Assembly (NCBI GenBank): GCA_029962745.1
Contig: CM057162.1
Location: 9,116,408 to 9,180,407, forward strand
Direction: 5' to 3'
DNA from: Echinometra lucunter
Lineage: Eukaryota > Echinodermata > Echinoidea > Camarodonta > Echinometridae
DNA length: 64,000 nucleotides
The position numbers were made by a program, and so were the translations under genes. The notes beneath the pieces were generated by a model that searched no databases, had not been told where the DNA came from, and saw only the letters and a list, made by a program, of their open reading frames with translations. Shown here in pieces: positions 43,702 through 54,122 of this stretch; within the stretch, counting starts at the first letter, position 1, and the number at the start of each line of letters is the position of its first letter.

Positions 43702-46700
43702 GATGAGGACCTGGTTGTTTGGTGCTGTTTTGGGTGTGTTCACTTTAGTTTTTGTTTTTTGTTTTTTGTTTTTTGCTTGTCAACAAATTATGATTTCGGC
43801 AATGTGGTTTATTGACGCCCCTGATTTTTGAACAGATTCGAAATTGGCTGATTGAGGTATTAAGCGGAGGGACAGAAGCAGAAAAGGGGGGTTTCGTTCC
43901 ACCATCTGTACAAACTAAGTAGACCATGCTCATTTTCAAGCTTCAAGCATATCACACGATATTCAAGAGGTCTACCTCAAAAAATTTAGAGCAAAAGCTT
44001 CCAAATCCCAGATGGCGTCCAAAATGGCCGCCATTTTGAAGGAATTTGAATTTTTCAAGATAAAATTTGATAGAAACATCCAATTGCAACAAAATTGGTC
44101 TCATCTGAAAGAGAATTAAATTTCCTACGGTTTGATGCCATTTGTGAGTAATGTTGAAGTTCATCGGTCCAGATATTTAGTCAAAAAGTGTGTTTTTTGA
44201 CATTATTCCCCCAAACTGAAAATTTGTAAAATGCATGATTTAGCATAAATCAGGAAAAAATTTAAGAATTGTCTTGAAACCTTTCTGAAACTTTCTTGAT
44301 ATTCAATAATCATTTGTGAAAAATAAGAAAGCAATACCATTCACTGTTCTAAAGTTATAATGTCTTAAACTTGAAGGCTCCCTAAAGGGTAATTACCATC
44401 CAAGTTTGGTTACAAATGGACTTATGGTTCTAATGTTACCAACCCCGGTAGAAATATACAAGAAAATGTTTACATTTGACCTCATTTGACCTTTGACCTA
44501 CATATGTGACCTTTGACTCCCCAATAACACTGGAGTTTGTGTAAGGCATCTATCATCCAAGTTTAGTTACAAACATGTCAATAATCGCAAATATAAGCAT
44601 GGCCCTCTTGGTTTGTAGAGCGAAAGTCCACGTCTACACTTTTGGACAGGGCACATGCATGTTAATGCATTATAGTCTATGGGAATATAATACATGCATA
44701 TGCAAGAAGAGAAATTTATAAAATATGATTTTTTTCAAGTTTGAGACATTATAACTTTAGAACGGAGAATAGTATTGCTTTTTTATTTTCCACAGATGAT
44801 TATTGAATATCAAGAAAGTTTTCTAGAAGGTTTCAAGATAATTCTTAATTTTTTTCTTGATTTATGCTAAATCATGCATTTTACAAACTTTCAGTTTTGG
44901 GGAAAAAATGTCAAAAAACACACTTTTTGACTAAAAATCTGGACCGAATTACTTCGACATTACTTACAAATGGCATCAAACCGTAGGGAATTTAATTTTC
45001 TTTCAGATGAGACCAATTTTGTTGCAGTTGGATGTTTCTATCAAATTTTATCATGAAAAATTCAAATTCTGTCAAAATGGCGGCCATTTTGGACGCCATC
45101 TTGGATTTGGAAGCTTTTGCTACAAATTTTTTGAGGTAGACCTTTTGAATACTTTGTGTTATGCTTTAAGCTTGAAAATGAGCATGGTCTACATAGTTTG
45201 TACAGATGGTGGAACGAACTCAAAAACTAAGCTAGATATTTGACTTTGGCCCTTTGCTTATATATTTTGATAAATTCGTCCTTGTTTTCACGAAGTGACG
45301 GATGAGCGCGCAACCTAAAAGAAAAAAAAAGTTAGTTTTGAGTAAATCGCTTTCAAAGTATTAAACCTCAATCTCAGCCTCTTTATAATATGAAGGGTGA
45401 TTAAGTTTTATATCCTCGGATGAGATATATTGTGGACAATCTTAATTATTACTCACTTACATATTCCTTTTGTACTTTAGAAGAAAACGAGGTGTAAACA
45501 TTGCCATCATTTCGTTAAAACACAAAATTTAGGGTCCTACTGTGTTTTTTGTTTTCACGAAGTGACGAATCTCAACCGCACGCGTGTTAAGCAAATGGGA
45601 CTTGATAAGCGCGCATTTGATCAAATTGTGCGCGATCCTGTATTCAAATCGAGACGCGCTCTTTTATTTTTATTTTTTCACGAAGTGACGGAACTCAGCT
45701 GTACGCGTAAAGCATACGGGACGGCTAAAAGCCGTCACTTTGTGAAAACAGAAAATCCTTTCAATAGGTATTTTCTTGTTGACGTCATCCCCATAGTTAC
45801 GTAATTAGACATCATTACGGTCTGAAACTCTGTGAGGCTCAAGATGTTAGTTAAAGATGTCCAAAATGCAAAAAACTCAAAATGGAAAAATTTGCAATTT
45901 TCCTCGTATCCGTCACTTTGTTGGCCTTTAGCCAAGGCACTTGGTGCTGTTATTTCCCTAAACGCGTCTGAATACATAGACCAATCGCACGACAACTGTG
46001 ACCGGGGGTTCGTCAACACCAAGGCCTTTACTAACCTGAGTGGTTGTTGCATTTTGTTTCTTTTGTTGTGCATTATATGTCCGCTACCGCTACGGTAGAT
46101 AATTAGATGCAAAGTAGCTTACCGAGAAAGCCTCCCAAGCCGCCCGTTCGAATCCGATACACCTGTCAGAGTAGACAATTCTAGAGAATTTATGAATATT
46201 TATCATTCAAGTGTGCCTAACGTTCGACGTGTTGTACAATAACAATCGACCAGTTGATCGCACAAGCTACTATGCGTAGATTGAAATGAAAAGGGAGCAA
46301 GCAAAATTCTACGAAATATCTACTTATTTAGCAAATTAGTGAATACAGCTAGTCATCAAATACTTTATTTTCTTTAATAAATCGATATGTTTAATGAAAA
46401 TTGAACTAGATAATATTCATTCTTCAGTACATTTGAACATCTACCCCCCACCCCCCGTAATTTAATGAACGAATCCATATAAGACACCACGGTTAAAACA
46501 GTTACGATTGGTCGCGATCGTCGCTAGCTGCTGTATTTGTAAGACCCTCATGCATATGAGCTCAGGAAGTTAGCGAAGGCCACGGCGCTGACGCACTTCG
46601 TTCCACTGATCACTGCCATTTATGCACATTGTTTAGTCTATTTTTCAAACCCTGCTTGGCAGACAAATAGCGCACGAGGCCTTGCCAAAAGGCTATCACT

Positions 46701-48465
46701 TCGTGAAAATAGGGACGAATTACAGAAATACTTTCAGTATTAACATTATCAAAGCTGTGCTTTGAACGACCATAATGGGAAATTTAACACTCATGCTTTC
46801 GTGGATTTATGATCCGAACAATATGAACTATTGCTTGGAGTGCATGCTATTAAACAACAGTCATTGACATTGAGAATGGAAAAGGTGCATCCTACTTTCA
46901 GTGCACCTAATTAAGTTAACATTCACTTTTTGTGGAAGACTTTGCAATACATGGGTTATTTAAAGCTACCGTCTGGCACATGAAATAAAACAAAAGTGAT
47001 ACTTTCAAATAAGAGAGCTTTATCGACAAGCAACTGTAATAAAAGAAGTATTATATGCTGATTAGCTCTTTGTGGGCCACGTTTTGCATCGTAGAGATAT
47101 TAACTAATGGCAACAGAATTGTTAAGAATTACAGAAAAGAATCGGTCTATACCAGTATATGGTTTATACAATGTTGCCATGCATCTAATCAAGCCTGAAT
47201 ATTGGTAATTTCGCATTTCTTTTGTAATGTATGTGTTGAACAGAGCGATCCTCCACTAATTTCTGTGTATTGTTTTGACGTGTGGCAAAATCCCGGACTT
47301 GTCGTTCGGCTGAGAAAGCAATCAAAATGTTAAAGGAGAATATAACCCATACATCAGTGAGCTTTTATTTAATGAAGAAGAATAAGAAAGAATAGACAGT
47401 GAAAGTCTAAGCAAAATCGGACAATCTGTTCAAAAGTTGTTAATTGACTTTGAAGGTATAAGTAAATCATTATAATGGGATGCTGTTATTGGCAACTCCA
47501 ATGGCATCTGTGATGTCACTGTTGACAACTCTCAATTCAATTTAAAATTTTCTTCATTTTCAAGAAAAACAGAAATTATTTTGATTTACTCTTTGAGTAT
47601 GTCATGGCTATGTCAGTTCTGCAAGTATTTTGGGAATTATGTTGATTCTTGACTTAAAAGTTCATATAAAAGTCTTTTTTGTTTTTAAATCATGCACCAA
47701 ATGAATGGAGAGTTGTCCACGATGACATCACAGATACTGGCAAAGTTGCCAACTTAAGCATTTTCATAAAAGAGATTTACATAAACTTTTAAAATTCATA
47801 ACTCTTGATCAGATTTATCGATTTTGCTCATAATTTCACTGTTAACATGGTTTACTCTTTTTTGTTCATCTTTTACTGGGTTCCATCTTCCTTTAAAACT
47901 TAATAACGAATATTATGACGATGATAGACCCATTCCAATAGATAATGTTATGAAATGTTATGAAATAAATTTATGTACTCAAATATGAAGGAATGGGTTT
48001 TTGTCGTTCAGATATCGTCCCCTTTTATCCTTCCCTATTATATTTCAATTTTTCCATTTCTGCTCAGGAAGTCATGATGCGGAAAGTTTACCTCTGGTGC
48101 AGAGTGGAGCGATAACAGGTTAACACATTTTTAATTGTTATTCGACAAAGAGCGGGTTCTCCTTGGAATGTTGATTACAATAAAACTTAGCCCTGTTTAT
48201 TAGATCCAAATCAATCATCTGTGAATATATATTTTGTTCTTGAAATTATTAAGGGCAATGTAGAAAGTGACTTCTTCATGAAGGATACCAGGAATATATT
48301 TTGTCACTCCTCCCAAATTTGTGGTTATTATGCAATATATTGAAAGACTGCGGTATTTTTTTCTAATGTTAACTGTTGTTACTACTGCTCTTAAATGATT
48401 TTCATATATAGAAAATGACTTTAACTGCAATACGCATATAATTTTAGGCCTAGCAAAGCCATCAC

Positions 48466-48510
<45 letters not shown>

Positions 48511-48986
48511 TATTGAAAGAAATTTGGCAGATGCAAACAACTTTGGCAACTCCCTTGTAAATAGTAAACATTGAAAGAAATGAAAATGGGAGAATGATAA
48601 TTGCGTAGCTCTCTCAATGTTCCCCAGATCCGTCATCCATTTTGAATCTTGGGTTGAAAAAAATGCCTCCGCCGGGAATCGAACCCGGGTCACTGGATTA
48701 GAACGCCAATGCCTTAACCACTAGACCGAAGAGGCTGCCATGGATGACAGCTCTGGGGAACATTGAGAGAGCTACGCAATTATTATTATCTCATTTTCAT
48801 TTCTTTATATATATGTATATATATATATATAAATAATAAGTTACACAGTTGACGTGTGGTTCATCAGTACTTTATTGTATCGCCACTGAGAGTTTCACGC
48901 ACCATGAGATGCGATCTTCAGGCAACTAATAAAGTGGCAATACCATTTGAACAATTCACTGAGAAAGCGCGCAGAGCTGTTTATAC

Positions 48987-49042
<56 letters not shown>

Positions 49043-52000
49043 TTATATATTTATATAAACAATCAACATTTCATCATTGTAATGAGGCGCGATCTAAATA
49101 TTTTAAAACGTGTAACAAAAAAATACTTTTGTGGTTATAAATGTTCACAATGATGCACTGTTAGCTAAATATGCCTGACATGACTGATCCAACAACTCAT
49201 TTAATAAATACATTTTTCTTTCAGGAAAGTTATCTTTTTATGACCTCTGGGTAATGACCTCTAAAGCTACCATGTCTGACATGGCAAAATTTCATGATAT
49301 CCTCCGAGAAATAGGCATCACCGGAATAGGCCTACCGGGAGACTTAACACACCTAGATGTTTACAAGCATTTGTGTCAGTGGAAAAGTGACAACTCGGAC
49401 GGCAATCCATCGCAGATCTTACAGGCAGCCCTGATGAAATCGCAATGCACTGCAGCGTGGAACGATATATGCGGTAATTAATTCAGTCACATATTAACCA
49501 TGTTAACATAATTATTACGATACGCCTCACGCTTACGTTTTGGTCCATATTTTTCACAAGTTTTTTACATCATCCATCTCAGCTTTTACATCGAAATCCA
49601 CTAATTATGAGTTTATTCTCTCTCTCTCTTTCTCCCTCTTGCAAAATCGAATGGAAATGGAATATTATTTAATTAACAACCATGCATTGGCATTGAGCAT
49701 TTTCTGTCTCTGCACGCCTTTAGTTACCACTACCTTTCGCAAATCGACCTAGTTTGGTGAATCTTATTTTTTAAGGGATTTTCTATTTCAGTGACTTGTT
49801 GAAAAGCAGACGTTGCAGATAGGGAATGCTTATCCATCTCATTTCTCAAATCGTCATATCGACAAGTCACCAGAGTTGGTATCAAAATAGTCGGCTCGAC
49901 TGGATAATTAAGCAATTTAGAAACAAGTTATGAAATTTCAACCAAAATATTGATTTTGCAGATGTAAGGAAAAACTCGGCAATGATTTCCGAAGGAACAC
50001 TTGAACACATTTTGTGGCAGATTGGAGACCCTAAGAAAATTGACAAGTTTCTCTCGGAGCTTATTCCTGGTAGAACAAGAGGGAACCTTGTTGTTACTGA
50101 AACGATAACAAAGTTTATTGAAGAACCACTGGGAGAACTGAGGGAATGGAGCAAAGGGTCTGTAGATGATAATCCGTTTGTGTTACTGAGTCTTGCTCTG
50201 GAGAGTGCCGGATGCATTACAGTGGGCAGAACTTTCTTCTGCGGTGAGCATTATAGATGAATCAAAATCTAATATGCCAACAGAATTTTGTAACCAGTAG
50301 ATAATCGACTTTTTAAAGACTACTTTTTTATGTTTATGAAAGCTTATACTTCGCACATCTGAAAATTGGTGGGTGGGGTGGGGGGCAAAGCAGTTGAGCA
50401 ATCGGCGAACGGTTCGTACCGTCTTAGCATGAACTTTCTTGAGACCATAATTGCCTGCCGTGACGGACATTCCTTGCTATCATCAGGATCATGCCATTTT
50501 GGTTGGTAATTTTCACTGTTTCTAATCTCCACTTTTGAAGCTACTTCATAGTTATTGGTGAGCAAGTAGAGCAAGCGAAATAAATTAGGGTTGAGTCCTC
50601 TTTATGGATCTTTGTTTTCGAAGGGTTTATTCAATATTAATGATATTTATTTTCAATCCTTGGAAACATAATATGAGAACTTAGAAACAGATTATTTTTT
50701 CTCTGTTTGGTTTTAATATGTATCCCATTTCATTTTCGGATTGATTCAGATATACCTCTAGATTTAATATATCATTTCACTGACAGTACCTGATCAGCCC
50801 GTATCTTCTGATGAAGTCCAGCAATTTGTGAAAAGGCTAACCAGACGACATTGTGAGAGTCTAGCGAACGTTTGGAACTTGACAAAAGATGATATCACAC
50901 TCATTGTTGATGAAAACCAAAACGATTTATTCGATACCGAGTCAATGATCACTGACTGGCTGGCACAAGAAAACTGCAGTCATATTGATAAGAGATGTCA
51001 ACTTAATCATGCAGTCATTGATGCTGGACGGCATGATTTAAAAGGTAGGGGAAAATTATTCAATTCATTATAGTCATAGTCGTGGTATTTCAGGAAATTC
51101 TAGGATAGTTTTACACTTCTAAACTGTATGTTGGTAGTGTCAGTACAGAGTTTGTTGAAGAGCTTATCGCATTTTGTATAATTTGGTTACGGCATAGGCA
51201 TTCGAAACCTATAACACACATCGACGTTCAGGTATTCTTCGATTAAATAATGTCTTGCTTTTGTTGTAAAGACAAAATAATGTAAAGAATTCTTTCTCAA
51301 AGTCCATTCAAGCGGTTGCCAATAAAATTCCTTTTGCATGTCTGCCAACTATTTGAATGTTTGATATTCATTACAAAGACATGTGTGTAAAATTAATTTG
51401 TTTATAACATAAGATTTTATTTTACCCTTATGATTATTTTGGAACTATATTCCCAATGAATTTTCCTCTTACCACCCTTTCGTAGGTCATTTCGTAGGTT
51501 ATGATCGTTCTACCAAATTGCCAAATACAGGACATGCTGAATACTTCAAAGTGGAAAATATCAACGAAGGTAAAAACAAAATAGATAAATGTATTCCTTT
51601 CAAGTGGGATTCCTCCTTAATGTGAATAAATTAAAAAATAAAACATAGTTCATACACGAACCCCTCCAAACAGCTATGCAATGCGAGTATGAGGAATGAT
51701 ATTTTTCTTCAACTGATGTGTGAAAAAAAAACTAGTATCATGGAAATGCGTGATTATTCCGCTTTACAATGACGTGTCATGATTGTGTAATTATGGAATG
51801 TGCAATACTCGTGAATATACCGGTAGGGCAAAGTCGGAAATAGAATGTTGCAAAATGTATTGGGTTTTTTTTTTCAACACAGAAGTGTCCATTTATTTAA
51901 TATGTTTTGAATATGCCGCAGTGGCATTGTGTATCTAATTGTATGATTTGTCAGTGGTGTAATGTTCTTATCATGAAAGATTTGATTGTTTTCTAATGAC

Positions 52001-54066
52001 GTTCAGGTGATCATTGATAAATCTTTGCTTTGAAAATGACATTTGCTTTTGATATTGTTTGTGAGAGGTAGAGCTGTAGTTTACTCAGTGCTCGTTTTGA
52101 AGATGTAAAGCTGTCATGCTTATCAATTTTTAGTGCCCCAAGCAACTGGCCAACTTCTAGCAGGTGTACCCCTAAACAATATTGCTACCGGTTTCAAGTT
52201 GGGTAATGCGCAAGCGCAATATCAAGAATACCGACGAAATTTCTTGAAACTGTACGTTCAAGGCAGGCCGAGATAGGGACGTGCCAGAAAATAACCCCGC
52301 CATGAGATCCGTATATCGCATTGTCTCATCAGACATTAGTGAACCGTCTCCAGGCAACTAACTTTGCGGATCGTAAAGCCGGAAGAAGACTGGCAATGAC
52401 TGGCTTTCACCGTACTACTCATGTACGCTTGTTCGTGACTTTTATGATGGGAGATATGACATTTTGTTCTCTTTTCCGATAATTATCTATTATTTACTTA
52501 TTTACTGAAATATGTTAAATCAGGATAAACAAGAATCAGATTACAAGTAACATCTGTTTTACATCCTGGTCCTGAACAGTTAAAAATATGATACATAACA
52601 ACTAGAGATTATTAAAATCAATCATGCTAACAAACAAATGCAATGAAATAAAAATCAGTAGTCAAGATAACCTTTGTAAGAACAATAAGCAATTAAACAA
52701 ACAATTTAATAAATTAAAGTTTAAAAGCGGAAATGGATAAAAATCACTTATAAGAGTAAAACTGTATGGCTAATAGAAGGAAGTAGGGGAAAAATTGAGG
52801 AAAATGGCAGAAAGGAGAGAGAGATAAAGAGAGAAGAAGAGAGAAGACAGAATCAAGAGAAGATAACAACAGTTAGGGGAATATGAGATGGGTGTACCAT
52901 GTTAAGTACAGTAAAAATAGGGATTGTATCACTAATGTTTAAAATATCTTTCCTTATACATGCGTTTAAATATATCCATAGATTTAGCATTCTGAAGAGC
53001 ATAAGGTAAATCATTCCATATTTTACCACCAGAAATTCTGTCTAGGAAGCAGGACGACAGGATCAAGGTCGGGCGAAGTCTTAACAGAATGTATTTTTTT
53101 TTGGGGGGGTGGGGGTTGTCGATTGAACTTTCTAGCATCACTCCATAATATCATTCAAAGTCCATTAGCATGATTATATCTCTCTATAGGCATGATAGGT
53201 GGTATCCCCTTAAGCGGTGAATGCTTGCGAACGTTGCGATTTTTCATGTTTTTGATCATGTTGATTCGTCAACTTTTTAATGAAAATCATGGTTCACCTC
53301 TGTTTTTAACATTTATGAAGATGAAGAGAAAGAATAGATGAAGAAGAAAATAAGAAATTAAGAGGAAAAGAAAAACTGTAAATGCTGTCAATTGGAAGTT
53401 TTAATAATGAAGTCACGTGATGGCTAGCGTTAGTGAATGGAAAAGAATTTTAGCACACGTCTTGCAACCTTTGGCAAAGGCCTATCACTGTTTGCAAACG
53501 TTTGCAACTATTTTAGGAAAATAAATCCACAAATCTTGCAAAGAAATTTCGAACTTGTTCAAAATCTATTTGCGACAAGAAAAATAATTGCGACAATCGA
53601 TCTATTTGCAAAGTTTTTTTTAAAACCTTTTTCACAAAACTGACGAAACCTGAAATTCGCTACGTTCGCAAGTAATTGGCATCAAATGCGATAAAACAAG
53701 TTCATGGATTTCATATTATGAATGAAAGGGAAGTTTGTAGTATCTCACTGTCTTAATTTTTCGTTTTATGTCTGCTCATTCAAGGTCAAGGATCTGATAA
53801 TCCTGGAAGCGACAACTTGACTGATGCCGAATTAAACAGAATTGTCCAGTACCTTCAACCGACACAAATCGCTGAGAGTTTCAAGGAAAAGGAAGATGAA
53901 AAGGAAGACAGCCTCGGTTTGATTAAAGCTTGGGTAAAAAAAGAACTTAATGCGGGCATGCCTGTTAGCTGTAGGCAGGTGCTACGTCAAAAACTGAAGG
54001 ATTATGGAAAGCAAGGTATTGAAAAAATTACTCCTGGCTTATTGCAATGCATATCTACCCTATATG

Positions 54067-54122
<56 letters not shown>

